From NCBI GenBank assembly GCA_963991145.1, contig CAXDOZ010000031.1, positions 1-22,797 of the forward strand: 22,797 nt of DNA, read 5' to 3'. This stretch comes from CAXDOZ01 sp963991145. GTDB lineage: Bacteria > Bacteroidota > Bacteroidia > Chitinophagales > JABDMM01. Under the pieces are notes generated by a model. That model worked only from the letters and a program-made list of their open reading frames with translations. It did no database searches and was not told where the DNA came from. This document shows, piece by piece, positions 6,276 to 15,203 of this stretch; position 1 is the stretch's first letter; every line of letters begins with the position of its first letter. The position numbers and the translations under genes were made by a program.

Positions 6276-9200
6276 ATGGCCAATAAAACCTACTGGAAAG
6301 GAATTCAGGATCAGGGCAACAGTAATGCACCTGAATCTAATGATCAAGAATTTCCTGAATCGTTACCTCTTCTAGGTTCTGCCGCTCAGGACCTTACCAA
6401 CAAACCAAGTGGAAGAAGAGATTTCCTTAAGATGTTAGGATTCAGTGTGTCTGCCGCAGTGGTAGCCGCATCTTGTGAAATGCCTATTCGCAAGTCGATC
6501 CCTTATGTTTTCAAACCGGAAGAGATCACTCCGGGTATGCCTACTTATTACGCTTCAACCTACAGCAAGGGTGGAGATGTACAGAGTATCCTTGTAAAGA
6601 CTCGTGAAGGTCGTCCGATCAAGATCGAGGGTAACCCATCTGATCTTGCTGCTACCAATGGTGGTACTGGTTCAAGAGTTCAGGCTTCTGTTCTTGAGTT
6701 ATACTCTAACAAGAGACTTCAAAAGCCAATGATCCGCAATGAGAAAGACGAGCTTGAAGAATCTAGCTGGGAGCAAATGGATAAGGAAGTTATGGCGGCT
6801 CTTGGTTCAGGAGCTAAAGTTCTTCTCCTTACCGGTTCAATGGCCAGCCCATCAGAGAAGGCGGCGATGGCTAAATTGATCGAGAAGTATCCAAATGTTG
6901 AGCACGTAGCTTATGATGCTACTTCTTACTACGGAGTAACTTCTGCTTTCATGGCACTTACCGGATCTACTCAGCCGGCGATGCCAACTTATCAGTTTGA
7001 AAATGCTGATACCATTGTAAGTGTAAATGCTGATTTTCTTGGAGAGTGGATCAGCCCAGAGCAATTCGCTGCTGCTTACATTTCAAATAGAAAAGTAGAC
7101 GAGAACCATACACACATGTCTCGTCATATTCATATTGAGTCAAGACTGTCTATTACCGGTTCAAACGCTGATGATAGAATTGCTCTTAGACCATCTGAGC
7201 AGGGATTAGCTGTTGTATACCTATATAATAAGGTAGCCAAGGCAACAGGTAACCCAGCCGGACCAGGCGTAAGCTTCAAAACTGAAGGTGTAGCTGATAA
7301 GCTGGACGCAGTTGCTGAAGAGCTTATCGCAGCTAAAGGAAAGTCGCTGTTTGTGACAGGCTTGAACGATACTCATGTTCAATACCTCGGTCTTGCGATC
7401 AACCATATGCTAGGAAACATCGGTGCAGATAAGTCTGTAAACCTTGATTTCCCAACAATTACTAAGCACGGAGATGATTTTGCAGCTACTGAAGCTATTG
7501 GCAAGATCGGATCTTCTTATAAAGGTCTTATCACTTACGGTTGTAACCCTGTTTACAACATGGGGCTTAATCTTGAGGAAGCTGGACTTAGCTTCCACAT
7601 CGCAATTGGCGACAAGGAAGATGAGACTAATGCAGAAGCTACTCACCAGTGTCCTTCAAGCCATTACCTTGAAGCATGGGGTGACAGCATGCCGAGGACT
7701 GATATGCTTCTTAGCCAGCAGCCAACTATCGATCGCTTATTCGATACTCGTGAAGCAGGTGAAATGGCATTGGTATGGGCTGGTTCTGACATGAACTTCC
7801 AGGAATTCATCAGAGATAACTGGAAGCAGAACTATGTAAGCCTTCAAAGCAAGTACACTACAGAAGAATTATTCTGGAACAATATGATCCACGATGGTAT
7901 CATGCATCTTGATCTTGTTCCATCATCCGGCGCAGCCGTAACAAGCGTAAGCTCCAACCCAGCTAACTCAGTAGTTAATTTCTACAAGCCAGGCGAGGGA
8001 ATGGAACTTGAGCTTTATGTGAAGACTGGAATTGGTGAAGGTGACTACTGCGATAACCCATGGTCACAAGAACTTCCAGACGCTATTAGCCGCGCTACCT
8101 GGGATAACTACATCATGGCCAACAAAGATTGGTTAGAGTCTCAGGAATTATTCGACCGTACATTCTACAACGATAAGCGCTTCATGCAAATGACGCTTAA
8201 AACTGAAGATGGTCAGTCGATCACTCTTCCTGTTATTCCTATCCCTGGAATGCAGAAAGATACTTTGGCAGTTGCCCTTGGGTATGGTCGTTCACTTACT
8301 GTGAAGAAGCCATTCTTCAAGTTCGACACCTGGAATACTGATGAAGATGTAGATCATATCGTAGGTAAGAACGCATATCCACTTCGTAGATGGAATAACA
8401 CTCATAAATTCTACTCGAACATCGTTCCGAACATCAGCTTCGAGAAGGTAGAGGAGAAATTTGCAGTGGCAACCATTCAGGATAATGCACACCTAACGCA
8501 TGAAACACTTGGCGGTGAAAAGACTCGCCTTGTAGTAAAAGAAACTTCACTTGCCTCTTTCGTAGAAGATCCATGGGCTGGAAACACCATTATGGGTCAG
8601 CGTAGAGATAAGTGGATCGAGAAGCATCTTACCACTCTTTACGGAGAGCATAACCAATTAGGTCACCACTGGGGATTGAGCATTGACTTGAATGCCTGTA
8701 CCGGTTGTGGAGCTTGTGTTACTGCTTGCCACGCAGAGAACAATGTTCCTGTTGTAGGTAAAGAGGAAGTGAGAAGAGCTCACGAAATGCACTGGTTGAG
8801 AATCGATCGCTACTATACCAGCGACGATAACGAGAATGCCGGTGTGATCTTCCAACCGATGATGTGTCAGCATTGTGATAACGCTCCTTGTGAGAACGTT
8901 TGTCCGGTTGCTGCAACTAACCACAGCTCGGAAGGACTAAACCAAATGGCTTATAACCGTTGTATCGGAACCAGATACTGCGCGAACAACTGTCCTTACA
9001 AAGTTCGTCGCTTCAACTGGTTCGATTACACTGGTGCTGATTCTTTCTACAGCGGAACGATCTTCGATAACGACCGCGATGCAGCAAACATGATGGCTGA
9101 TCTTCCAAGAATGGTCTTGAACCCGGATGTTACTGTTCGCAGCCGTGGAGTAATGGAGAAGTGTTCTTTCTGTGTTCAGCGTATCCAATACGGAAAACTA

Positions 9201-9431
9201 GAGGCTAAGAAATCGGGAGAGCCATTACAGGATGGTTCTATCCAGTCTGCCTGTCAGCAAGCTTGTGCTACAAACGCGATCAAGTTTGGTGATCTGAACA
9301 ATCCAGAATCAGAAGTAGCTAAGAACTTCGCTAGTTCAAGATCATTCGGTGTGATCGAGGAAACTCACACTATGCCGACTGTGAACTACCTGGTGAAAGT
9401 TCGTAATGCAAAAATTGAAACCTTGGCTTAA
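6276..9431 (+). CDS. actB: Alternative complex III subunit ActB, molybdopterin-oxidoreductase-like plus iron-sulfur protein
   Basis: Large periplasmic subunit that carries electrons from quinol to the ActA hemes. The 1051-residue protein begins with a TAT-type signal, GRRDFLKMLG at 46-55, followed by a hydrophobic run ending in AASC (C67), a possible lipidation site. Residues about 75-750 resemble the molybdopterin oxidoreductase fold. In characterised ACIII this part holds no molybdenum. The C-terminal ferredoxin-like part has four cysteine sets: C808/C811/C814/C818, C864/C867/C872/C876, C896/C902/C906, and C963/C966/C993/C997. In the third set the expected second Cys is Thr (CIGTRYC), which fits the single [3Fe-4S] cluster beside three [4Fe-4S] clusters known for ActB. 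The ATG at 6276 is preferred to a TTG at 6261. It is about the usual length. Confidence 0.95.
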   Translation: MANKTYWKGIQDQGNSNAPESNDQEFPESLPLLGSAAQDLTNKPSGRRDFLKMLGFSVSAAVVAASCEMPIRKSIPYVFKPEEITPGMPTYYASTYSKGGDVQSILVKTREGRPIKIEGNPSDLAATNGGTGSRVQASVLELYSNKRLQKPMIRNEKDELEESSWEQMDKEVMAALGSGAKVLLLTGSMASPSEKAAMAKLIEKYPNVEHVAYDATSYYGVTSAFMALTGSTQPAMPTYQFENADTIVSVNADFLGEWISPEQFAAAYISNRKVDENHTHMSRHIHIESRLSITGSNADDRIALRPSEQGLAVVYLYNKVAKATGNPAGPGVSFKTEGVADKLDAVAEELIAAKGKSLFVTGLNDTHVQYLGLAINHMLGNIGADKSVNLDFPTITKHGDDFAATEAIGKIGSSYKGLITYGCNPVYNMGLNLEEAGLSFHIAIGDKEDETNAEATHQCPSSHYLEAWGDSMPRTDMLLSQQPTIDRLFDTREAGEMALVWAGSDMNFQEFIRDNWKQNYVSLQSKYTTEELFWNNMIHDGIMHLDLVPSSGAAVTSVSSNPANSVVNFYKPGEGMELELYVKTGIGEGDYCDNPWSQELPDAISRATWDNYIMANKDWLESQELFDRTFYNDKRFMQMTLKTEDGQSITLPVIPIPGMQKDTLAVALGYGRSLTVKKPFFKFDTWNTDEDVDHIVGKNAYPLRRWNNTHKFYSNIVPNISFEKVEEKFAVATIQDNAHLTHETLGGEKTRLVVKETSLASFVEDPWAGNTIMGQRRDKWIEKHLTTLYGEHNQLGHHWGLSIDLNACTGCGACVTACHAENNVPVVGKEEVRRAHEMHWLRIDRYYTSDDNENAGVIFQPMMCQHCDNAPCENVCPVAATNHSSEGLNQMAYNRCIGTRYCANNCPYKVRRFNWFDYTGADSFYSGTIFDNDRDAANMMADLPRMVLNPDVTVRSRGVMEKCSFCVQRIQYGKLEAKKSGEPLQDGSIQSACQQACATNAIKFGDLNNPESEVAKNFASSRSFGVIEETHTMPTVNYLVKVRNAKIETLA

Positions 9432-9465
9432 TTGCGCATAAGCGCCTAATGATAAATAGAAAGCG

Positions 9466-11211
9466 ATGTACGAATCTCCGATAAGAGAACCGCTGATAAC
9501 AGGTGAGAAGGACTACAAAACGATAACTACAGATATCGTTCGGTCTACAGAGGGTGTTCCTCCGCTAAGTTGGTTTATGGTCTTTTCCATTGCCGGTGGA
9601 GTTGCAGCTTTTGGTACCATCTGTATGATTTACACCATCTGGCAAGGAATCGGTGTATGGGGTTTGAATAAGACAGTAGGATGGGCATGGGATATCACCA
9701 ACTTTGTTTGGTGGGTAGGTATCGGTCACGCGGGTACCCTGATCTCAGCTGTACTACTTCTATTCCGTCAGAAATGGCGTACGGGAATTAACCGAGCTGC
9801 AGAGGCGATGACGATCTTCGCGGTAATCTGTGCGGCGATCTTCCCGGGAATTCACATGGGTAGACCATGGATGGCATTCTTCATCTTCCCTTACCCTAAC
9901 ACTCGTGGTCCTCTTTGGGTGAACTTTAACTCACCTCTACTTTGGGACGTTTTCGCGATCTCTACTTATCTGACAATCTCACTTCTCTTCTGGTACTCAG
10001 GATTACTTCCTGATTTCGCTACCATCAGAGACCGTTCAAAATCTAAGGTTCGTAAGTTCATCTACAATACGCTTTCATTCGGATGGACTGGTACTGCTGT
10101 TCAGTGGTTGAGATTCGAATCTCTTTCACTTGTACTTGCTGGTCTTGCAACACCACTTGTACTTTCAGTACACACGATCGTATCATTTGACTTCGCAACT
10201 TCTGTGATCCCTGGTTGGCACACAACCATCTTCCCGCCATACTTCGTTGCGGGTGCGATCTTCTCAGGATTTGCAATGGTACTTACACTAATGATCATCA
10301 CTCGTAAAGCACTTAAGCTTGAGGATTACATTACGATCTCTCACATCGAGTCGATGAACAAGATCATCCTTCTTACAGGATCGATCGTAGGTGTAGCATA
10401 TATCACTGAGCTTTTCATCGCATGGTACTCAGGATATATCTATGAGCAGTATGCATTCTACAATAGAGCATTCGGTGATTACTGGTGGGCATACGCTTCA
10501 ATGATGACCTGTAACGTATTGAGTCCACAGTTCTTCTGGTTCAAGAAGCTTAGAAGAAATATCGCTGTAACCTTTATCCTTTCGATCGTAGTAAACATCG
10601 GAATGTGGTTCGAGCGCTTTGTAATTATCGTAACATCACTTCACAATGACTTCCTTCCTTCGAGCTGGTTGTACTTCATCCCAACCTGGGTTGATGTAGG
10701 GATCTTCGTTGGAACGCTTGGAATCTTCTTCACACTATTCCTTCTTTTCGCTCGAGGATTCCCTGTAGTGGCAATCGCTGAGGTTAAGTCGATCTTCTCA
10801 AGCTCTTCAGAAGTAGCCAAGAGAAAGCTTCTTGCAGCTGAAGCTGCTGGAGTTGAACTCGAAGTAGAAGAGGAAGTACTTGTTGAAGCAGTGATCGAAG
10901 AAGCTGAAGTTGCTCCATCTGCTGTGCCAAGCAATGGCAACGGAAACGATAAAGAGCTTGTAGAAGCACTTCTAACCAAGATCGGAACGGCAAGTGCTGA
11001 TCAAAGCGATGATCTTCAGAAGATCAATGGAATCGGAAAAGTATTCGCCGGTAGGCTTAATGATATCGGAATCTTCACTTTCGAGCAAATTTCCAAGCTG
11101 GAAGGAGAAGCGATTGAAGCAGTAGAATCTCTTACAAAATCCCCTGGCCGAGTTGAGAAAGAAGATTGGGTAGGACAGGCCAAAAAACTATTGGACAATG
11201 GAAACGAATAA
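9466..11211 (+). CDS. actC: Alternative complex III subunit ActC (NrfD-like quinol-site subunit) with C-terminal helix-hairpin-helix extension
   Basis: Integral membrane subunit that, with ActB, forms the quinol oxidation module. Residues 1 to about 440 are an NrfD/PsrC-like multi-helix bundle: the opening PLITGEKDY segment, WVGIGHAGTLISA, GIHMGRPW and long hydrophobic helices. After the last helix (near 430) comes an Ala/Glu/Val-rich linker (about 445-512) and then a compact domain at about 513-577. This domain contains DDLQKINGIGKVFAGRLNDIGIF-type sequence beginning at residue 515. It matches the double helix-hairpin-helix pattern (GIG hairpin, then LNDxGIxTFEQIxxL) known from extensions of ribosomal protein L21 and NuoE. 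ActC proteins as I know them end soon after the last helix, so the extension of about 130 residues is unusual. The stop overlaps the actD start by 14 bases, indicating coupled translation. Confidence 0.93.
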   Translation: MYESPIREPLITGEKDYKTITTDIVRSTEGVPPLSWFMVFSIAGGVAAFGTICMIYTIWQGIGVWGLNKTVGWAWDITNFVWWVGIGHAGTLISAVLLLFRQKWRTGINRAAEAMTIFAVICAAIFPGIHMGRPWMAFFIFPYPNTRGPLWVNFNSPLLWDVFAISTYLTISLLFWYSGLLPDFATIRDRSKSKVRKFIYNTLSFGWTGTAVQWLRFESLSLVLAGLATPLVLSVHTIVSFDFATSVIPGWHTTIFPPYFVAGAIFSGFAMVLTLMIITRKALKLEDYITISHIESMNKIILLTGSIVGVAYITELFIAWYSGYIYEQYAFYNRAFGDYWWAYASMMTCNVLSPQFFWFKKLRRNIAVTFILSIVVNIGMWFERFVIIVTSLHNDFLPSSWLYFIPTWVDVGIFVGTLGIFFTLFLLFARGFPVVAIAEVKSIFSSSSEVAKRKLLAAEAAGVELEVEEEVLVEAVIEEAEVAPSAVPSNGNGNDKELVEALLTKIGTASADQSDDLQKINGIGKVFAGRLNDIGIFTFEQISKLEGEAIEAVESLTKSPGRVEKEDWVGQAKKLLDNGNE

Positions 11212-11758
11212 GTATGTCCTGGGTCTATACGACCACGAAACAACACTGCTAAAGGCAGTAAAGAAGATCCGCGAAGCGGGTGTAGAGATCACCGATGCAC
11301 TTACCCCATTTCCAGTGCATGGTCTTGAGCACGCTTTAGGATTGAGAGATACCCGTTTGCACACAGCAGGTTTCATGTTTGGTGCTACCGGAACAACCCT
11401 TGCATTATTGCTAATGACATGGGTAAGTACAACTAACTATCCATTGAATGTTGGTGGTAAGCCATTCTTCGCGCTTCCTTCTTTCATTCCGATCACATTT
11501 GAGCTTACAGTATTGTTTGCGGGTGTGGGAATGGTATTGGTTTACATGACGAGAAACAAATTGTGGCCTGGTCGTATCCCAAGGATCTTTGATCCAAGGA
11601 TTACTGATGACCGCTTCGCTTTAACATTTGCTGTAACAGAAGAAACTTCTGATGAGGAGATCGCTAAGATCAAATCTCTTTTAGAAGAGACTGGAGCGGT
11701 AGAAGTTAAAGATCGCGAGTTCGACGAGGATACTGAGGATGAAGATCTATTTGAATAA
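11198..11758 (+). CDS. actD: Alternative complex III subunit ActD (DUF3341)
   Basis: A 186-residue membrane subunit of ACIII. It opens with a soluble alpha/beta part (YVLGLYDHETTLLKAVKKIR) containing the DUF3341 hallmark PFPVHGLEHALGL (about 38-50). Two transmembrane helices follow, near 62-80 and 98-122, and the C-terminus is soluble and acidic, ending in a Glu/Asp-rich tail. Length is typical. The start ATG lies within the end of actC in another frame and there are only 14 bases to actE. ActD packs against ActC in known structures; its role is structural. Confidence 0.93.
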   Translation: METNKYVLGLYDHETTLLKAVKKIREAGVEITDALTPFPVHGLEHALGLRDTRLHTAGFMFGATGTTLALLLMTWVSTTNYPLNVGGKPFFALPSFIPITFELTVLFAGVGMVLVYMTRNKLWPGRIPRIFDPRITDDRFALTFAVTEETSDEEIAKIKSLLEETGAVEVKDREFDEDTEDEDLFE

Positions 11759-11772
11759 ATGCAATCGAAGAA

Positions 11773-12543
11773 ATGAAAATTAGAGGCATCATATTATTTG
11801 CACTAGCTGGCATTGCCCTCCTTTTCCAGGGTTGCAAAGCTGAGGGAGAACATCCGGGTAATATTTGGTTTCCGGACATGACATACTCTCAAGCCTATGA
11901 GGCTTACTCTGAGAGTGATATCCCAAATCAGGACGGAGACAGTACATCTGCTCGTAAGCCGGTTGAAGGAACTATTCCTTACGGTTACATTCCTGAGAAC
12001 GATGAAGTAAAAACGAACATCGATTACATGAACTCATACCTGGCAAAGGAAGTGTTCATGAATCCTGTTTACCACCCAGAGATGGATGTTGCTCAGTACG
12101 AGATGGCATCAATGCTTAAGAACCCTCTTCCGGTAGATGATTATAACCTGGCTGAAGGAAAGAGAGTTTATGAAGTCTTCTGTACCGTATGTCACGGAGA
12201 AGGTGGTGAAGGTGATGGTAGTATTGTAGTAATTAAGGACGACGAAGGGAATGAACTTGGAAGCGGACCTTATACAGCAGTACCTCCGGTTTATTCAGCA
12301 CGTATGGCTGAGATCTCTGAAGGTCAGGCATTCTACTCTGTTTCTTATGGAAAGGGACAAATGGGTGGATACGGTTCTCAATTGACAGTTGAGGAGAGAT
12401 GGCAGGTTCTGCACTATGTGTACAGCCTGTCAGGTGTTGAGCCAATTCAGGGAGAAGGATCTTTCAGCGATATGGCTGAGATGATTGAAATGATGGAATC
12501 TGATACTATGGCAATGTCGGCTGACACTGCAGTATCAATGTAA
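11773..12543 (+). CDS. actE: Alternative complex III subunit ActE, monoheme cytochrome c lipoprotein
   Basis: Carries electrons from ActA to the oxidase or a soluble carrier at the periplasmic face. The 256-residue protein has a lipoprotein signal with lipobox LLFQGC (C21), so it is anchored by a lipid. The conserved ACIII motif GNIWFPDMTYSQAYEAY follows. The heme site is CTVCH at 137-141, and M197 in GKGQMGGYG is the likely second iron ligand. A Met/Asp-rich tail closes the protein. The C-terminal two-thirds is a standard class I cytochrome c fold. It lies 14 bases after actD and 24 before actF. Confidence 0.94.
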   Translation: MKIRGIILFALAGIALLFQGCKAEGEHPGNIWFPDMTYSQAYEAYSESDIPNQDGDSTSARKPVEGTIPYGYIPENDEVKTNIDYMNSYLAKEVFMNPVYHPEMDVAQYEMASMLKNPLPVDDYNLAEGKRVYEVFCTVCHGEGGEGDGSIVVIKDDEGNELGSGPYTAVPPVYSARMAEISEGQAFYSVSYGKGQMGGYGSQLTVEERWQVLHYVYSLSGVEPIQGEGSFSDMAEMIEMMESDTMAMSADTAVSM

Positions 12544-12567
12544 TTATTGAAATTCTAAGCAAGTATC

Positions 12568-13974
12568 ATGAACGAAACGTTCACATTTTCGAGCAGAGCA
12601 AAGAAGGCATTCTTTATCATGATGGGTATTGGTGTCCTGGGAGCGATTCTAGCGATCTTCCCATTGGATGACAACAACCACATGAGCCGCCTTTGGTCAA
12701 ACATCGTTATCAATAGCTATTACTTCATGGGTATCGCTCTTGGTGGGATGTTCTTTATCGCCGTTCACCAGGTTGGTTACGGTGGATTCCAAACCGCACT
12801 TAGAAGAGTCCCTGAGGCTATGACTCGCTTTGTACCATGGGCAGGTCTTCTATACCTGATCATCGTAGGAGCAACTGCTGCAGGAATCAATCCTGTATAC
12901 GCACACTGGACAGATGCACATGGTGATGCAGTGATCGAAGGGAAGAAGCCATTCCTAACGATTGGGTTCTTCGCCATGATGGTTGTTCTTTATGTGGTTC
13001 TTTGGACTGGTCTTACGTTCTGGTGGAGAAAGCTATCTGCTCAAAGTGATGCAGCAGGAGAAAACCAGGGCGGTATCTACAAGAAAATGAAAGTTGCTTC
13101 GGCAATCTTCCTTGTTGTATTTGCTGTTACAAGTTCTACGCAATCATGGCAAATGATCATGTCGATCGACGCACACTGGTACAGTACCCTATTTGGATGG
13201 TACAACTTTGCCAGTTACATGTGTGGTGCTTTTGCATTCATGATCCTGATTGTGGTTTACCTTAAGTCAAGAGGTTATCTGGCTGAGACAAACGAAAACC
13301 ACATTCACGACCTAGGTAAGTACCTATTTGGTTTCAGTATTTTCTACACTTACCTGTGGTTCTCACAGTTCATGTTGATCTGGTACGCAAACGTGCCTGA
13401 GGAGACAATCTACTTCAGCAATCGAATGAATGTTCCTTTGTTCAAGTTTGGCTTCTTTGCAACATTCGCTATCAATTTCATTTTCCCATTCCTTGTATTG
13501 ATGACACGTGCCAATAAGCGTAAGCTTGGTTTGATGGCCTTTGTTTGTATCGTAGTTATTGGCGGTCACTTCATGGATTTCTGGATGATGGTTGCTCCTG
13601 GAGCAAATGCTCCTCACCACGATGCTCACGCTGAGCACGATGAAGGACACGAAGCTTCAACAGAAGAGGACCACGCACATTTTAATGAAGGTCTAGAGGA
13701 TCAAAATCACGAAGCTGATGTTGTTTTGACAGATCATCACGAAGGTGAGGCTCATGCGGAAGAAGGACATGGAGAAGAAGGTGCACATGCAGATGAGCAT
13801 CATGGAGAGCACAAGGAAAAGCTTACTTATGCTGGACTTGGATTACCTGAAATGTTCATGTTTATCGGATTCGTTGGGTTCTTCTTGTTCATTGTTTTCT
13901 CAGGACTGAGCAAAACTGCATTGGTGCCAAGAAGTGATGTATTTATGAAGGAAAGTAAGCAACACCATATTTAA
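12568..13974 (+). CDS. actF: Alternative complex III subunit ActF (NrfD-like) with His-rich loop
   Basis: Second NrfD-like membrane subunit of ACIII, paralogous in fold to ActC. The 468-residue sequence has about ten hydrophobic helices, with family landmarks such as HQVGYGGFQTALRRVPEAMTR, AHWTDAHGD and GHFMDFWMMVAPGA. Between the penultimate helix and the last one (about 425-447) lies a hydrophilic insertion at about 350-420. I count 16 His in 69 residues there, mixed with Glu and Asp. Such a loop could bind Cu, Zn or other divalent metals, or simply be a charged spacer. The adjacent coxB and coxA products carry similar sequence. The ATG at 12568 opens the first amphipathic segment, and coxB starts 11 bases after the stop. 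Confidence 0.93.
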   Translation: MNETFTFSSRAKKAFFIMMGIGVLGAILAIFPLDDNNHMSRLWSNIVINSYYFMGIALGGMFFIAVHQVGYGGFQTALRRVPEAMTRFVPWAGLLYLIIVGATAAGINPVYAHWTDAHGDAVIEGKKPFLTIGFFAMMVVLYVVLWTGLTFWWRKLSAQSDAAGENQGGIYKKMKVASAIFLVVFAVTSSTQSWQMIMSIDAHWYSTLFGWYNFASYMCGAFAFMILIVVYLKSRGYLAETNENHIHDLGKYLFGFSIFYTYLWFSQFMLIWYANVPEETIYFSNRMNVPLFKFGFFATFAINFIFPFLVLMTRANKRKLGLMAFVCIVVIGGHFMDFWMMVAPGANAPHHDAHAEHDEGHEASTEEDHAHFNEGLEDQNHEADVVLTDHHEGEAHAEEGHGEEGAHADEHHGEHKEKLTYAGLGLPEMFMFIGFVGFFLFIVFSGLSKTALVPRSDVFMKESKQHHI

Positions 13975-13985
13975 ACGATTAGGAG

Positions 13986-15170
13986 ATGTTTGGTTTATTA
14001 GGATTAATTGTTGTTACACTGTTTTTGGTAGTCATTTTATTGATTGCCAGAGCAAGTGAATTGTCTTCAGTTCTTAAAGGAGACGAGAATAGCTATCTGC
14101 GCACAAGTGCTTTGATGGCGAGATTAATGATGCTTACACTGATCCTTGGCTTCATCGGCCTTGTTTATTCGGTGTACAAGTTTGTTCCTCTGATGCTTCC
14201 CGATGCTGCTTCAGCTCATGGGATTAAAACAGATGGACTTTTCAATACGACTCTGGCATTTACAGGAATCGTATTGGTTCTTACTCATATCGCTTTGTTC
14301 TGGTTCACATTCAAGTATCGTGAGCAGAAAGATCGCAAAGCGTATTTCTACCCGCATAACAACCAGCTAGAGGTTATCTGGACAGTTATCCCGGCAATCG
14401 TTATGACCATTCTGGTTGTAATGGGATTGAGAACATGGTTCGAAATCTTCCCTGGTGTAGAAAACATGGCAGAAGATAAATTAGAGGTTGAAGTGATCGC
14501 TAAGCAATTCGGATGGACTGTTCGCTATCCTGGAGGGGACGGAGAATTTGGTATGAGATCTTACGATCCAGAGCTAGTATCTCCGACTAACGAATGGGGT
14601 ATCGACTGGGCTAATGATGAAACAAGCCATGACGATATCATTTCTTCTAAGATCTATCTGATCAAAGACAAGCCTGTTCTATTCAGATTAGGTGCATTAG
14701 ATGTATTACATAGTTTTTATCTGCCACATTTCCGTGTGAAGATGGACTGTGTACCTGGTATTCCTACTTACTTCTACATGACTCCTACAAAGACGACTGA
14801 AGAGATGAGAGAGGAGCTAAGTCAGATCCCAGTATGGCAAACTCTTACTGAAGAAGGTAAGCCACGCTGGCAGGAGTTCAACTACGAGCTTGCTTGTGCT
14901 GAGCTTTGTGGTAAGTCGCATTACGCGATGCGTTACGAGGTGATCGTAGTTGATAGCCAGGAAGAGTATGATGCTCTTCTTGCTGAAGAAACAGTTTATT
15001 ACGAATCTGTGATCCTTGCTTCAATGGAAACTGATGAAGAAGTTGAAGAAGTGATGGAAGAGGAAGTAATTATGGAAGAAGGTGCTGAAGACCACGAAGG
15101 TGAAGAGCACATGGAAGGTGAGGAAGCTCACGAAGAGGAAGTTGAAGAAGTAGTTGCAATTAATAACTAA
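13986..15170 (+). CDS. coxB: Cytochrome c oxidase subunit II (CuA protein)
   Basis: Subunit carrying the binuclear CuA centre that receives electrons from ACIII or cytochrome c. The CuA ligands are all present: H242 in DVLHSFYLPHF, and C304, E306, C308, H312 and M315 in CAELCGKSHYAM. The 394-residue protein has four hydrophobic segments before the cupredoxin domain (about 1-21, 42-68, 88-108 and 129-148), two more than the classical hairpin. A Glu-rich tail containing a few His follows residue about 345. The tail has no counterpart in canonical subunit II. An AGGAG sequence abuts the ATG with no spacing, so it is unlikely to serve as a ribosome binding site. It directly follows actF, which fits supercomplex formation. 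Confidence 0.95.
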   Translation: MFGLLGLIVVTLFLVVILLIARASELSSVLKGDENSYLRTSALMARLMMLTLILGFIGLVYSVYKFVPLMLPDAASAHGIKTDGLFNTTLAFTGIVLVLTHIALFWFTFKYREQKDRKAYFYPHNNQLEVIWTVIPAIVMTILVVMGLRTWFEIFPGVENMAEDKLEVEVIAKQFGWTVRYPGGDGEFGMRSYDPELVSPTNEWGIDWANDETSHDDIISSKIYLIKDKPVLFRLGALDVLHSFYLPHFRVKMDCVPGIPTYFYMTPTKTTEEMREELSQIPVWQTLTEEGKPRWQEFNYELACAELCGKSHYAMRYEVIVVDSQEEYDALLAEETVYYESVILASMETDEEVEEVMEEEVIMEEGAEDHEGEEHMEGEEAHEEEVEEVVAINN

Positions 15171-15203
15171 TCCTATTTTGGATCAGACATTAAATATCTA
15201 AGA

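Noticed and set aside
6276..8650. Reading ActB as an active molybdenum enzyme such as formate dehydrogenase
   Set aside because: The gene lies between actA and actC and has the ActB fusion layout; in characterised ACIII this domain contains no molybdenum.
10641..10979. Ser/Ala-rich minus-strand reading frame antisense to actC
   Set aside because: It is the shadow of the GAA/GCT-rich linker codons of actC and has no recognisable protein features.
13600..13830. DNA tandem repeat or CRISPR-like array in the His-rich stretch
   Set aside because: The codons are irregular and no unit repeats exactly; the enrichment is at protein level.
13981..13985. AGGAG as a Shine-Dalgarno site for coxB
   Set aside because: It touches the ATG with zero spacing, and this phylum rarely uses such sites.
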